From the NCBI GenBank assembly GCA_002027195.1, contig MWJO01000066.1, positions 1 to 46,557 on the forward strand: a stretch of 46,557 bases of DNA, given 5' to 3'. The translations under genes and the position numbers were made by a program. Positions 8,522 through 17,681 of the stretch are shown piece by piece. Numbering within the stretch: position 1 is the stretch's first letter; each line of letters opens with the position of its first letter. The notes under the pieces are model-generated. The model searched no databases, was not told where the DNA came from, and saw nothing but the letters and a program-made list of their open reading frames with translations. Origin of the DNA: Streptomyces sp. GKU 895 (GTDB lineage Bacteria; Actinomycetota; Actinomycetes; Streptomycetales; Streptomycetaceae).

Positions 8522-9021
8522 GCCAGGAGTTCCGCCATGCCGCCGTCGGTCCGGGCGTACGTCTCGAGCTCGTCGAGTGCCGTGACGGCGCGGGCCGCCG
8601 CCTCGGGGTCCCGCTCCGCGAGACCGCTGTCGGCGAACTCGTCCTCGTCCAGGCGCAGTACGTCCGTGCCGTCGGCGGAGCGCCACAGGTCGAGGTCGAG
8701 ATCCTCGACGACCAGCTCGGCGCCGTCGAGCACGGCGGGGCGGGTCACGTCGCAGTACCAGCCCTTGAGCGTGCCGTCGCCGGCGCGGACCTCCTTCACG
8801 GCGTACCAGCGGTCCCGCCAGTAGTGCTCGGTGAACACGTCCCCGGGCTCGAAGCGGACGAAGCCGAAGTCACGGACGCCCTCGCCCGCCCAGGGCGCGC
8901 GGACGGCGACGTGGTTGCCGTCGTCCAGCAGGAGCTCGCTCCGGTAACGGATCTTCGTCCGGCCCGCCTTGACCAGGACGACCTCCAACTCGCCGGTTCC
9001 CTCAGCCGAGTTCCCGGACAT
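8518..9021 (-). CDS. DUF402 domain protein
   Basis: 167-aa protein of the DUF402 family, which includes the nucleoside di/triphosphatase Ntdp and the fosfomycin-pathway phosphatase FomD. Characteristic features are a beta-barrel segment with YWRDRWYAVKEV, then GWYCDVTRPA, then a metal-binding acidic cluster VVEDLDLDLW. A metal-dependent phosphohydrolase acting on nucleotides is a reasonable family inference, but the substrate is unknown. Its start lies 20 nt inside the end of the upstream tandem GNAT gene, so the pair is probably co-transcribed. Confidence 0.75.
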   Translation of the reverse strand: MSGNSAEGTGELEVVLVKAGRTKIRYRSELLLDDGNHVAVRAPWAGEGVRDFGFVRFEPGDVFTEHYWRDRWYAVKEVRAGDGTLKGWYCDVTRPAVLDGAELVVEDLDLDLWRSADGTDVLRLDEDEFADSGLAERDPEAAARAVTALDELETYARTDGGMAELLA

Positions 9022-9931
9022 ACCGCACCTCCGTCGCCGCCGTCTCGTACCCGAACCACTTGTTGATCGCGATCATCGGGCCGTTGCCCGTGTCGTTGCC
9101 GGTGACGGCCTCCGTGAACCCCGCGGCCCGGGCGCGGTGCAGGGAGTCGTTCTTGGCGAGCTTGGCGAGGCCCTTGCCACGGAAGTCACGGGCCGTGCCG
9201 GTCATGACGGTGCCGTAGCGGGTGCGTGCGTCGGTGCGGGCCATGCTGAAGGCGACGGGGCGGCCGTCGACGACGGCGACCGTGGTCAACTCGTGGTTGA
9301 TCAGGGGGTGGTGCCAGGTCTCCCGGAGCCAGGCCTCGTAGTCCGAGAACTCGTTGTCGACATCGCTGGGTTCGTCGGCCACGGTCGCCGCGTCCAGCTC
9401 GAAGAGGGGACGCGGGTCGGCCTCGAAGTCGGTGCCCGTGCGCAGTTCCACACCCGGCGGCGGGGTCTCGAGCGGGGGCAGGGTGCCGTTCGCGAGGTCC
9501 AGGAGGAGGAAGTGCGCGGAGCGGCTCGCGCGGTAGCCGCGGCGTTCGGCGAAGGCGCGGTTGGCCGGTTCGTCGAGGACCCAGGCGTACAGCCTGCTCA
9601 CGCCGAGCGCGGCGAGATGCTCCTCGGCGGCGTTCACCAGCAGCGTGCCCGCGCCGCGACCGGTCCGCTCCGGATGCACGTACACGTTGACGTAACCCTG
9701 GCCGGGCTCCGGGCTGTCGTACACGAGGCCGACCTGGGCGGTGCCGATCACCTCGCCGTCCTGCTCCGCGACGAGGGGACGGTAGTGGGCGTCGGGGTGC
9801 ATGTGGAGGAGGTCGTAGGCGAGGGAGTCCGGGGAGTACAGCATGAACGGGAGGGCCAGGTCACGGACCCGGACATAGGCCTCCAGGTCGGCTCGGGCGT
9901 CGGCGCGCAGCTCGCGCACGGTCACAGTCAT
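9002..9931 (-). CDS. Tandem-GNAT acetyltransferase
   Basis: 309-aa protein with two GNAT folds. The N-terminal one carries VYVHPERTGRGAGTLLV with a classic acetyl-CoA loop. The C-terminal one carries TGTARDFRGKGLAKLAK and NKWFGYE. This layout is common in Streptomyces and resembles mycothiol synthase, but the family is broad and no substrate is assigned. ATG 9931 is used; the frame stays open for a further 1.2 kb upstream, but that stretch is antisense to the GntR gene and out of frame with the DUF72 gene. It is divergent from the GntR gene. Confidence 0.8.
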   Translation of the reverse strand: MTVTVRELRADARADLEAYVRVRDLALPFMLYSPDSLAYDLLHMHPDAHYRPLVAEQDGEVIGTAQVGLVYDSPEPGQGYVNVYVHPERTGRGAGTLLVNAAEEHLAALGVSRLYAWVLDEPANRAFAERRGYRASRSAHFLLLDLANGTLPPLETPPPGVELRTGTDFEADPRPLFELDAATVADEPSDVDNEFSDYEAWLRETWHHPLINHELTTVAVVDGRPVAFSMARTDARTRYGTVMTGTARDFRGKGLAKLAKNDSLHRARAAGFTEAVTGNDTGNGPMIAINKWFGYETAATEVRYVRELG

Positions 9932-10026
9932 GTGAGCGGACGCTACGGGGGAGGCGGGCCGTGCTGCCTCCCATTTTCCGGCGGGCTTGCGGCGGGGGGA
10001 CGGGGCGGTGCGGAAGAATCGGGGAC

Positions 10027-10395
10027 GTGACCTTGAAGATCGACATCGACGACAGCGCGCCGCCGTACGAGCAGGTGCGGGCGCAGATCTCCGAGCAGGC
10101 GCGGTCGGGGGCGCTGCCGGTCGGCTACCGGCTGCCCACGGTGCGTGGACTGGCCGAGTCGCTGGGGCTCGCCGCGAACACCGTCGCCAAGGCGTACCGG
10201 GCGCTGGAGAGCGACGGGGTGATCGAGACGCGGGGGCGCAACGGGACGTTCGTCGCGGCGGCGGGAGCGGCGGCGGAGCGTGAGCTGGCGTCGGCGGCGC
10301 AGGCGTACGTCGAGCGGGCTCGGCGGCTGGGCGTGGACCGGGACGCGGCGCTGGCCGCCGTACGGGATGCGCTGCGGGCGGCTCACGACGCCTGA
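10027..10395 (+). CDS. Short GntR-family regulator (YtrA-like)
   Basis: 122-aa GntR protein starting at GTG 10027. The winged helix is conserved (PPYEQVRAQISEQ, LPTVRGLAESLGLAANTVAK, AYRALESDGVIETRGRNGTFV). After it there is only a short helical tail of about 45 aa, as in the YtrA subfamily, instead of a ligand-binding FadR or UTRA domain. YtrA-type regulators usually control adjacent ABC transporters, but none is adjacent here, so the target is unclear. No ribosome site is visible and the transcript is probably leaderless. Confidence 0.85.
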   Translation: MTLKIDIDDSAPPYEQVRAQISEQARSGALPVGYRLPTVRGLAESLGLAANTVAKAYRALESDGVIETRGRNGTFVAAAGAAAERELASAAQAYVERARRLGVDRDAALAAVRDALRAAHDA

Positions 10396-10398
10396 GTC

Positions 10399-11121
10399 TC
10401 AGTGGACCAGGGTCTCGAAGGTCCGCGCGTTCTCCACCGCTGCCGCGTTCGGGTCGTTGTTGAAGTACACGTACACGTCGTCCTTCGCCGACCAGGTGTC
10501 CTCGATGCGGTGCGCCCAGGTCTCCAGTGAGCGCCTGCCGTAGCGCGGCCAGTCCTTGGCGCGGCCCTCGTGGAAGCGGACGTAGCCCCAGTCCGTCGTC
10601 CGCCACAGCGGGGTGACCGGGTGGGCGCGGACGTCGGCCCAGCACAGGGCGGCGGAGCGGGACTCCAGGACCTCCCGGACCTCCGGCGTCCACCAGGACG
10701 CGTGCCGGGGTTCGACCGCCACCCGCGTCCCCGAGGGGAAGCAGGCCAGGCAGGCGTCCAGGAGCCGCGCGTCGGCCTTCAGGGTCGGGGGGAGCTGGAG
10801 GAGCACCGGGCCGAGCCGGGTACCCAGCCCTTCCGCGTGGCTCATCAGCCGGTGGACCGGCTCCTCGGGGTCCTTCAGGCGCTTGATGTGGGTGAGGTAG
10901 CGGCTCGCCTTCACCGCGACGACGAAGTCCGCCGGCACCCGCTCCCGCCATGCCGCGAAGTTCTCCCGGGACGGCAGCCGGTAGAAGGCGTTGTTGATCT
11001 CCACGGTCGGGAAGTGCGCGGCGTACTCCTCCAGCCAGAGCCGCATCGGGCAGCCGTCCGGATAGAAGGCGCCGCGCCAGTCCTTGTACTGCCAGCCCGA
11101 CGTACCGACGTAACGGGTCAT
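10399..11121 (-). CDS. DUF72 family protein (YecE-like)
   Basis: 240-aa DUF72 TIM-barrel protein. Recognisable segments are the N-terminal VGTSGWQYKDWRGAFYP, then FPTVEINNAFYRLP, VVAVKASRYLTHIKRL and LQLPPTLKAD. The C-terminal VYVYFNNDPNAAAVENA is the family signature. Biochemical function is unestablished. It is 18 nt downstream of the AAA ATPase and convergent with the GntR gene. Confidence 0.85.
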   Translation of the reverse strand: MTRYVGTSGWQYKDWRGAFYPDGCPMRLWLEEYAAHFPTVEINNAFYRLPSRENFAAWRERVPADFVVAVKASRYLTHIKRLKDPEEPVHRLMSHAEGLGTRLGPVLLQLPPTLKADARLLDACLACFPSGTRVAVEPRHASWWTPEVREVLESRSAALCWADVRAHPVTPLWRTTDWGYVRFHEGRAKDWPRYGRRSLETWAHRIEDTWSAKDDVYVYFNNDPNAAAVENARTFETLVH

Positions 11122-11139
11122 ACATCCATCAAAGCACCG

Positions 11140-12234
11140 TCACAGATACAGGCCCGCGTCCGCCCCGTCCCGCGGCTCCGGCAGCGCGGTCGGAGAGGTG
11201 CCCCGGCGCAGCGCGTACAGCTCCGCCAGGGTGGCGCCCTCGCGGCCCACGCCCTCCTCGGAGCCCAGCCAGGCCACCGCCTCCGCCCGGGTCAGCCGGC
11301 CCACCTCGATCCTGGCCAGACAGCGGCCGGGGCGGACCACCGCCGGGTGCAGGCGCTCCAGGTCCTCGTTGGTGGTGACCCCCACCAGGACGTTGCGCCC
11401 CTGGCCCAGCAGGCCGTCGGTGAGGTTGAGCAGCCGCGACAGCGCCTGCCCGGCCGTGTGCTTGGCCTCGCCGCGGATCAGTTCGTCGCAGTCCTCCAGG
11501 AGCAGCAGCCGCCAGCGGCCCTTGCCCGTCGCGTCGTCCTCGCCGATCGCGATGTCCATCAGATAGCCGACGTCGGAGAAGAGCCGCTCGGGGTCGAGGA
11601 CGCAGTCCACCTGGCACCAGTCCCGCCAGGAACGGGCCAGCGTACGCAGCGCCGAGGTCTTGCCGGTGCCCGGCGGGCCGTGCAGCAGGAGCAGCCGGCC
11701 CGCGATGTCCTGCGGGGTCGTCTTCATCAGCCGGGTCATCGCGTCCGCGACCGGCGCGGTGTAGTTCTCCCGCACCTCGTCCCACGTGCCCGCCGAGATC
11801 TGCCGGGTTGTGCGGTGCGGGCCCCGGCGCGGGGAGACGTACCAGAAGCCCATCGTCACGTTCTCCGGCTGGGGTTCGGGTTCGTCGGCCGCCCCGTCCG
11901 TCGCCTCGCCGAGCACCTTCTCGGCCAGCTCGGCGCTGGTCGCCGTCACCGTGACGTCGGCGCCGCGGTTCCAGCGGGAGATCAGCAGCGTCCAGCCGTC
12001 GCCCTCCGCGAGTGTCGCGCTGCGGTCGTCGTCCCGCGCGATGCGCAGCACCCGGGCGCCGGCCGGGAGCAGGGACGCGCCGGACCGTACACGGTCGATG
12101 TTGGCCGCGTGCGAGTACGGCTGCTCGCCCGTCGCGAAGCGGCCGAGGAACAGCGCGTCGACGACGTCGGACGGCGAGTCGCTGTCGTCGACGTTGAGCC
12201 GGATCGGCAGAGCGTCGTGTGGGTTCGCAGACAT
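11140..12234 (-). CDS. DUF5925/AAA-type ATPase
   Basis: 364-aa cytoplasmic ATPase. Residues 1-150 form an N-terminal domain of unknown role. The AAA core follows: Walker A GPPGTGKT at 186-193, Walker B LLLLEDCDEL at about 243-252, a TTNE sensor-1 region at 287-290 and the arginine-finger-like RPGR at 301-304. The architecture resembles BCS1/CbxX-type AAA proteins. ATG 12234 is chosen; ATG 12243 would add three residues. It is divergent from the GH39-like gene and co-directional with DUF72. Function unknown; a remodelling ATPase is the safest statement. Confidence 0.8.
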   Translation of the reverse strand: MSANPHDALPIRLNVDDSDSPSDVVDALFLGRFATGEQPYSHAANIDRVRSGASLLPAGARVLRIARDDDRSATLAEGDGWTLLISRWNRGADVTVTATSAELAEKVLGEATDGAADEPEPQPENVTMGFWYVSPRRGPHRTTRQISAGTWDEVRENYTAPVADAMTRLMKTTPQDIAGRLLLLHGPPGTGKTSALRTLARSWRDWCQVDCVLDPERLFSDVGYLMDIAIGEDDATGKGRWRLLLLEDCDELIRGEAKHTAGQALSRLLNLTDGLLGQGRNVLVGVTTNEDLERLHPAVVRPGRCLARIEVGRLTRAEAVAWLGSEEGVGREGATLAELYALRRGTSPTALPEPRDGADAGLYL

Positions 12235-12393
12235 GCTCGCCATGATCCGGCACGGGCACGCCGATCGCACCCGGTTTCCGTAGTGCGTCCGGAGTGTCGG
12301 ATGGGACCATTTGCTTCCCTTCCGTCCTGTTACAGAGCTGTGCAATGACAAGGCCTGCCCCAGGTGCGCTTCCCGCGTCTACTGTTGCCCTTG

Positions 12394-13815
12394 ATGGGAC
12401 GTCATGGGTGGAATTCGGGGGCACTGCGGTGGCGGCTCACCGCGCTGCTCGGCGTGGGCGCGGCCGCTCTGGCCCTGGTCGTGACCCTCCTCAACACGCT
12501 GCCCGGCAACGGGGCGAGCACCGACGGCACCACCAGCAACGGCAGCAGGGCGCACGGCACGCCCACCAGCACGCCGGACGCCGGGACCCCGGACGTCGGC
12601 TGGGGCTTCACCCACACCCAGCACAGCGCCGACGAGGGCAGCTCCACCGCCGTCGAGCGGGTCGAGGGGCGGATCGCGGACGTCGGCGGACTGCCGCAGA
12701 ACCAGCACCTCATGGGCTGGGGCGCGGACAACCCCGAGCCGGTCGAGGGGCGTTACGACTTCGAGGACATGGACCGGCGCATCGACTTCATCCGCGCCTC
12801 CGGCTCCACCCCGGTCGTCACGCTGTGCTGCGCCCCGGACTGGATGAAGGGCGGCGAGCCGGGCGTCGGCAACACCGACTGGAGCCAGTCCGCGCTGGAG
12901 ACCGCCCCGGAGCCCGCGCACTTCAAGGACTTCGCCGCCCTCGCCGCGACCGTCGCCAAGCGCTATCCGGACGTCCGCCACTTCATCGTCTGGAACGAGT
13001 TCAAGGGCTTCTGGAACGACGCCGAGGCCCGCTGGGACTACGAGGGCTACACCAAGCTCTACAACCTCGTCTACCAGGCGTTGAAGAAGGTCGACCCGGA
13101 CATCATGGTCGGCGGGCCGTACCTCGTGATGGACAGTGTCGACCCGCGCTCGCAGGACGCGTCCCAGACCTTCAAGGGGCCCTGGGGCGCCATGGACCAG
13201 CGCATCCTCGACGCCTTCGACTACTGGAACAAGAACAAGGCCGGCGCCGACTTCGTGGTCGTGGACGGCTCCAGCTACACCAACGACGACGAGATGCTGC
13301 CGGACGAGTTCGCGGCGACCGACAAGTTCACCGCCGTCAGCCGGTGGGTGCGGCAGCGGACCGGCAACCTGCCGCTGTGGTGGGCCGAGTACTACGTCGA
13401 GCCCGCCGACGCCCAGGACGAGCGCGAGGGCTGGTCCGAGGACCGCCGGGTCGCCGTCCAGGCCGCCGGCATGATCGCCCTCGCCAAGGGCGGCACCACG
13501 TCCGCCCTCTACTGGAACCCGGAGAACGAGAAGGGCACGGACTGCGCGGGCTGCCTGTGGACGCCGACGAACGGGAAGGACGGCGGGCAGGAGCTGCCCA
13601 TGTTCGACCTGGTCAGCCGGTTCAGCAAGGCGTTCGGGCCGGGGACCGACTTCGCGACGGTGCCGGTGGCGGCGGACGACGTGCCCAACGTCCGGGTCCT
13701 CGCCACCGACCGGACGGTCCTCGTGGTCAACACCCTGGACCGGCAGATCAGCGCGAAGGTCGACGGGAAGCGGTTCGACATGCAGGCGTACGAGGTCAAG
13801 TGGCTCACCCGGTGA
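12394..13815 (+). CDS. Membrane-anchored GH39-like (clan GH-A) glycoside hydrolase
   Basis: 473-aa enzyme with an N-terminal signal anchor (WRLTALLGVGAAALALVVTLL), a Thr/Ser-rich linker and a (beta/alpha)8 catalytic domain. The acid/base Glu is in HFIVWNEF (about residue 202) and the nucleophile in PLWWAEYY (about residue 332), the clan GH-A arrangement seen in GH39 xylosidases and in PslG. A GTG at 12364 would add ten residues. It converges with the flippase gene (20 nt between stops). Location next to flippase, glycosyltransferase and deacetylase genes suggests that it trims or releases the polymer made by that locus. The substrate is not deducible. Confidence 0.8.
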   Translation: MGRHGWNSGALRWRLTALLGVGAAALALVVTLLNTLPGNGASTDGTTSNGSRAHGTPTSTPDAGTPDVGWGFTHTQHSADEGSSTAVERVEGRIADVGGLPQNQHLMGWGADNPEPVEGRYDFEDMDRRIDFIRASGSTPVVTLCCAPDWMKGGEPGVGNTDWSQSALETAPEPAHFKDFAALAATVAKRYPDVRHFIVWNEFKGFWNDAEARWDYEGYTKLYNLVYQALKKVDPDIMVGGPYLVMDSVDPRSQDASQTFKGPWGAMDQRILDAFDYWNKNKAGADFVVVDGSSYTNDDEMLPDEFAATDKFTAVSRWVRQRTGNLPLWWAEYYVEPADAQDEREGWSEDRRVAVQAAGMIALAKGGTTSALYWNPENEKGTDCAGCLWTPTNGKDGGQELPMFDLVSRFSKAFGPGTDFATVPVAADDVPNVRVLATDRTVLVVNTLDRQISAKVDGKRFDMQAYEVKWLTR

Positions 13816-13835
13816 GCCGGATGAGCCACTGAGCC

Positions 13836-16800
13836 TCACTTCATCGTCAGGAACCGCTGCACCAGCGAAGCGAACAGCACCGCCAGCAGCGGCAGCGAGA
13901 ACCAGAAGCTGCTCTGCAGCCAGCGCAGTTGCCGCACCCCCGGCCGCACCGCGACCCGGACCACCTCACGCGCGGTCAGCAGCACGATCAGCGCCAGCGC
14001 CGCGAGCCCGCCGACCACCGACCACGGCGTCCAGGTCACCTGCGGCCCGATCGGCCCCGGGTCCGCCTTCGCGACCTTGCCCGCGGGCTGTTTGGCCAGC
14101 GTGTACATGGTGACGTCCGCGTTGACGAAGACCTTCTTCAACTCGGCCCGCTTGTCGAGGTTCTCGATCAGCCGCGGCTCCCAGGACGTCGAGTAGCCGA
14201 CGTCCATCTCCAGATACGTGACCTGACTGCGGTTGATCATCAGATACGAGTTCGGCCCCGCGTCCCGCAACGCCTTCACCAGGCTGGACACCAGCACCGG
14301 GTCGGCGGGCGCGAGCGTCGGCACGTACTCGACCTTCTCCATGTCCCGCGCGCCCCACGGCATCGCCGGCGTCACGTTGTCGACCGTGTCGTTGCTCAGC
14401 CACAGCAGCCGTACCGTCGGATCGTCGTGGGCGTACACGTACTCCATGGCGGTGACCTCGCCGGGCCTGATCCGCTCGAACGGCTCGTTGCCCCAACGGG
14501 CCACCAGGAACCCGGACATGAGCAGCAGACCCGCCAGCACCGCGGCCATCGGCGCCAGGCTCACCCGGTCCTTGTCGCGTTCCTTCGCCGTGACACCGGT
14601 GCGCGGGAACAGCGCGAGCCCCATGAGGAGGGCGGCGCCCGGCAGGGCGAACATGAACACGCGCAGCGCCATCTCGCCGCCGTAGGACTGCATGCCGAAC
14701 CCCAGGAACGGCACGAACGTCAGGACGAGCAGCGAGCGCTCCCGGTAGTGGTGGTCGCGCCGCCGCCACCAGCCCCAGCAGGCGAACGCCATCACACCGC
14801 CGGCGAGGGCCACGCGCGTGTAGAGGACGAGCTTGTGCGAGGAACTGCCGCCCTCGATACGGCCCGACACCGACGACGACACATTGCCGCCGACCCCGCC
14901 GACCCCGCCGAACAGGTCGTCGAAGTGCCCCGACCAGTACGGCTCGGCCATGAAGCCCACCCACACCGCCACCAGCACGGCGAACAGGATGGGCAGGCCG
15001 CGCAGTTCGGACTTGCCGATCAGGACCAGGGCCGCCAGCACGCCCAGCATCACGAACGGGGTGAGCTGATGGGCCGGGACGCTCGCCGCGAACAGGCCTA
15101 TGACCACCATGAGGAGGACGGCCCGCTGGCGCCGGTCGGTCGGTTCGACCTCCACCTCGCCGGGGCGCTTCTTCGTCCAGATCACGCGCGGGGCGCGGAA
15201 GTAGACGAGCAGGATCGCCGCGAAGACCAGGTAGAGGAGGTAGGTGAAGCCCTGCGGGGAGAAGTAGTCCTGGCCGACCCAGCCGGACAGCACGAACACC
15301 CACAGGCCGGTCCACTTGGCCTTCCAGCTCGCCCGCATCGAGCGCACCAGCAGGAACATCGGGGCCAGATAGAGGAGTTGGATGGCCAGCGGCCACCAGC
15401 GGATGAGCTCGGTGAAGTCCGTGACCCCGCAGGCCTGGGCGACGAACGCGGCCGCCGCGAAGAAGCCCGGCCAGCTCCAGCGCGCGTCCAGGTCGGGCAC
15501 CGCCGAACCGGTCCGGTCGATGTAGTCGAGGAAACCGAGGTGCTGCCAGGCCGTCGCGAAACGGGGTTCGGTCTCGATCACCGCGGGCAGCGCGTGCAGG
15601 GACACCACTGTCGCGAGCAGCGCGATCAGCAGCAGCGCCTTGTGCTCGCGGTCCAGCCACAGCAGCGAGCCGAACGACAGCACCAGGAGGGCCGCGCCGA
15701 TCAGGGTGGGCAGCGGCAGCACCGAGATCAGCCCGAGCCCGCCCATCCGGTCCAGGTCGGCCTCGCCGAGCCCCAGCGCGGGCACCCAGTAGAGCAGGAG
15801 CGCGGCGGTCAGCAGACAGCCGACGATCAGCCCGACGCGGGTGGGGTGGAGCCGGTCGCGCCAGGAGAGCGGCGGGTCGGCGTCGGATGCCGGCACCTCT
15901 TCGGGCACGTTCGCGCCGAGCCGTACGGTGCCCTCGTCCTCTCGTACCCCCGTCCGCAACGGCCCGGGAGGCCCGTAAGGCTCGAACGGCGCGTCCACCT
16001 CCACCTCGGCGGACGTCTGCACCGGGCCCAGCGACGCCTCCGACCCGGGTTCCCGCTCCTCCACCGGCAGCCCCACCTCGGGCAGCTTCTGCGCCCAGGT
16101 CGGCCGGTGCGGTGCCGGGGGGACGACGGGGATGCCGGTGGGCGGGGTGCCGGGTCCCGGGCGGACGTCCGGGCGGCGTTCGAGGTGGTCGAAGTCGACG
16201 TGGATGCCGAGGGCGAGGGTGTCCTGGTCGAGCGCCCAGGCGGGCCCGCGCCTGCGGGTTCCCGGGGTGACGGACACCTCGCGCGCCCCCAGATCGGCGA
16301 GGTCGCCGTCGGGTGCCGCGTCCTCGGGGACGGCACCGGCCGGCGCGGCCCGCACGGTCCTGTACAGCCTGGGCGCGGCGATCGCCACGATCACCGCGAG
16401 CGAGGAGATCTCGGCGACGCCCGCGCCGGTCAGCCCCATGCGGGGGAGCAGGAGCAGGGTCAGGCCGAGCACCAGGGCGCACAACAGGCCCTGCAACCAG
16501 GCGAGTCCGGCGGTGCGGCTCTGCGCGCGCAGCACCGCGAAGTACGTCTCCATGACGACCCGCAGCACCGCGCCGACCGCGAACCAGCGCAGCAGCGGGG
16601 TGGCCGCGTCGGCGTACCCGGAGCCGAAGACGCCGAGGATCCAGGGCGCGCCGAAGAACAGCACCCCGGCGACCGGCAGCATGATCCGCGCCATGCGCTT
16701 GAGCGCCGCCCGGGTGTTGGCGGCGAGCCGCCCGGGGTCGTGCGAGCCCTCGACGGTCAGCGAGGCGCCCATGTTGATGGCGAGCAGGTTGCAGGTGCCG

Positions 16801-17681
16801 CCGATGGTGGTGGTGATGTAGAAGTACGCGTTGTCCTCGGAGCTGACCTGCGAGGCCACGATCACCGGGACGAGATAGACGACCGCCAGCGAGAACAGCG
16901 AGCCGGTGTAGTCGCCGGCGAGGAACCGGCCGACCTCCCTGACGGTCGGCGGGTGCGCGTGGTCCTCGGTGGCCTTCACATGCCGGGGCACCAGCCGGCG
17001 GAACACCAACCAGCCCAGCGGCAGCACCGACACCGCGATCGCCGCGACCCACGACACGAAGACACCGGCCGTCGGGATCGCCACCGCGAACGCGACCAGC
17101 AGCGCCAACTTGACCGCGGAGAACACGGTGTTGCCGAACGGCACCCAGATCGCGCTGCGCAGCCCGGTCAGGACGCCGTCCTGGAGGGTGAGCAGGTTCC
17201 AGGCGACGACGGCCGCGATGAAGCCGAGCCCGTTCACCGTCCCGTGCAGGAAGCGGTACGAGGGGCCCCACACGTCCAGCGTCAGCAGGAAGACGCCCGC
17301 GGCGAGCGCCACCAGCACCGAACTGCCCGCGTACGTACGGAAGATGAGCCGCCCGGTGGCGCGGCCGGAGACCGGGATGAAGCGGGCCAGGGCGCCGGTC
17401 AGAGTCACCGCGGTGAGACCGGCGAGGAACTTCATCGCGGCGATCGCGGCGGAGCCCTGTCCGACCGCGGAGTCGGAGTAGTAGCGGGCGGCGGCCAGCC
17501 AGAAGCCGAGGCCGAGCACGGCGGAGATCCCCGTGTTCAGCATCAGGGCGTAGGCGTTGCGGAACAGCTGGTTGCCGCCGGACGAGCGCCCCATGCCGGG
17601 CAGGCGCAGACGGCGCCCCGACTGCTCGGGCGCCTCGGTCGCGGGCTCGGTCGACTCGGTGGTGGTCGTCGTGTCAGACAC
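13836..17681 (-). CDS. Wzx/MATE-like polysaccharide flippase fused to a second polytopic membrane domain
   Basis: 1,281-aa protein. Residues about 40-440 form an oligosaccharide-flippase (polysaccharide_synt/MurJ-like) domain with 12-14 predicted helices. Residues about 440-590 are a soluble Pro/Glu/Arg-rich linker. Residues about 595-1281 form another multi-helix domain: about ten helices, a large external segment holding SNDTVDNVTPAMPWGARD, and a final helix. This second part looks like a polymerase-type or GT-C-like membrane protein but has no motif that I recognise. Its start lies 8 nt inside the end of the deacetylase gene, so it is the last gene of a coupled four-gene operon. The likely role is export, and possibly polymerisation, of a lipid-linked glycan. 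Confidence 0.78.
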   Translation of the reverse strand: MSDTTTTTESTEPATEAPEQSGRRLRLPGMGRSSGGNQLFRNAYALMLNTGISAVLGLGFWLAAARYYSDSAVGQGSAAIAAMKFLAGLTAVTLTGALARFIPVSGRATGRLIFRTYAGSSVLVALAAGVFLLTLDVWGPSYRFLHGTVNGLGFIAAVVAWNLLTLQDGVLTGLRSAIWVPFGNTVFSAVKLALLVAFAVAIPTAGVFVSWVAAIAVSVLPLGWLVFRRLVPRHVKATEDHAHPPTVREVGRFLAGDYTGSLFSLAVVYLVPVIVASQVSSEDNAYFYITTTIGGTCNLLAINMGASLTVEGSHDPGRLAANTRAALKRMARIMLPVAGVLFFGAPWILGVFGSGYADAATPLLRWFAVGAVLRVVMETYFAVLRAQSRTAGLAWLQGLLCALVLGLTLLLLPRMGLTGAGVAEISSLAVIVAIAAPRLYRTVRAAPAGAVPEDAAPDGDLADLGAREVSVTPGTRRRGPAWALDQDTLALGIHVDFDHLERRPDVRPGPGTPPTGIPVVPPAPHRPTWAQKLPEVGLPVEEREPGSEASLGPVQTSAEVEVDAPFEPYGPPGPLRTGVREDEGTVRLGANVPEEVPASDADPPLSWRDRLHPTRVGLIVGCLLTAALLLYWVPALGLGEADLDRMGGLGLISVLPLPTLIGAALLVLSFGSLLWLDREHKALLLIALLATVVSLHALPAVIETEPRFATAWQHLGFLDYIDRTGSAVPDLDARWSWPGFFAAAAFVAQACGVTDFTELIRWWPLAIQLLYLAPMFLLVRSMRASWKAKWTGLWVFVLSGWVGQDYFSPQGFTYLLYLVFAAILLVYFRAPRVIWTKKRPGEVEVEPTDRRQRAVLLMVVIGLFAASVPAHQLTPFVMLGVLAALVLIGKSELRGLPILFAVLVAVWVGFMAEPYWSGHFDDLFGGVGGVGGNVSSSVSGRIEGGSSSHKLVLYTRVALAGGVMAFACWGWWRRRDHHYRERSLLVLTFVPFLGFGMQSYGGEMALRVFMFALPGAALLMGLALFPRTGVTAKERDKDRVSLAPMAAVLAGLLLMSGFLVARWGNEPFERIRPGEVTAMEYVYAHDDPTVRLLWLSNDTVDNVTPAMPWGARDMEKVEYVPTLAPADPVLVSSLVKALRDAGPNSYLMINRSQVTYLEMDVGYSTSWEPRLIENLDKRAELKKVFVNADVTMYTLAKQPAGKVAKADPGPIGPQVTWTPWSVVGGLAALALIVLLTAREVVRVAVRPGVRQLRWLQSSFWFSLPLLAVLFASLVQRFLTMK

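Noticed and set aside
9932..11125. Fusion of the tandem GNAT with a long upstream extension
   Set aside because: The extension is Pro/Arg-rich, antisense to the GntR gene and out of frame with the DUF72 gene; ATG 9931 begins the conserved domain.
10570..12348. A 592-codon plus-strand open frame across the DUF72 and AAA genes
   Set aside because: It is antisense to two well-conserved genes and has no domain or ribosome site.
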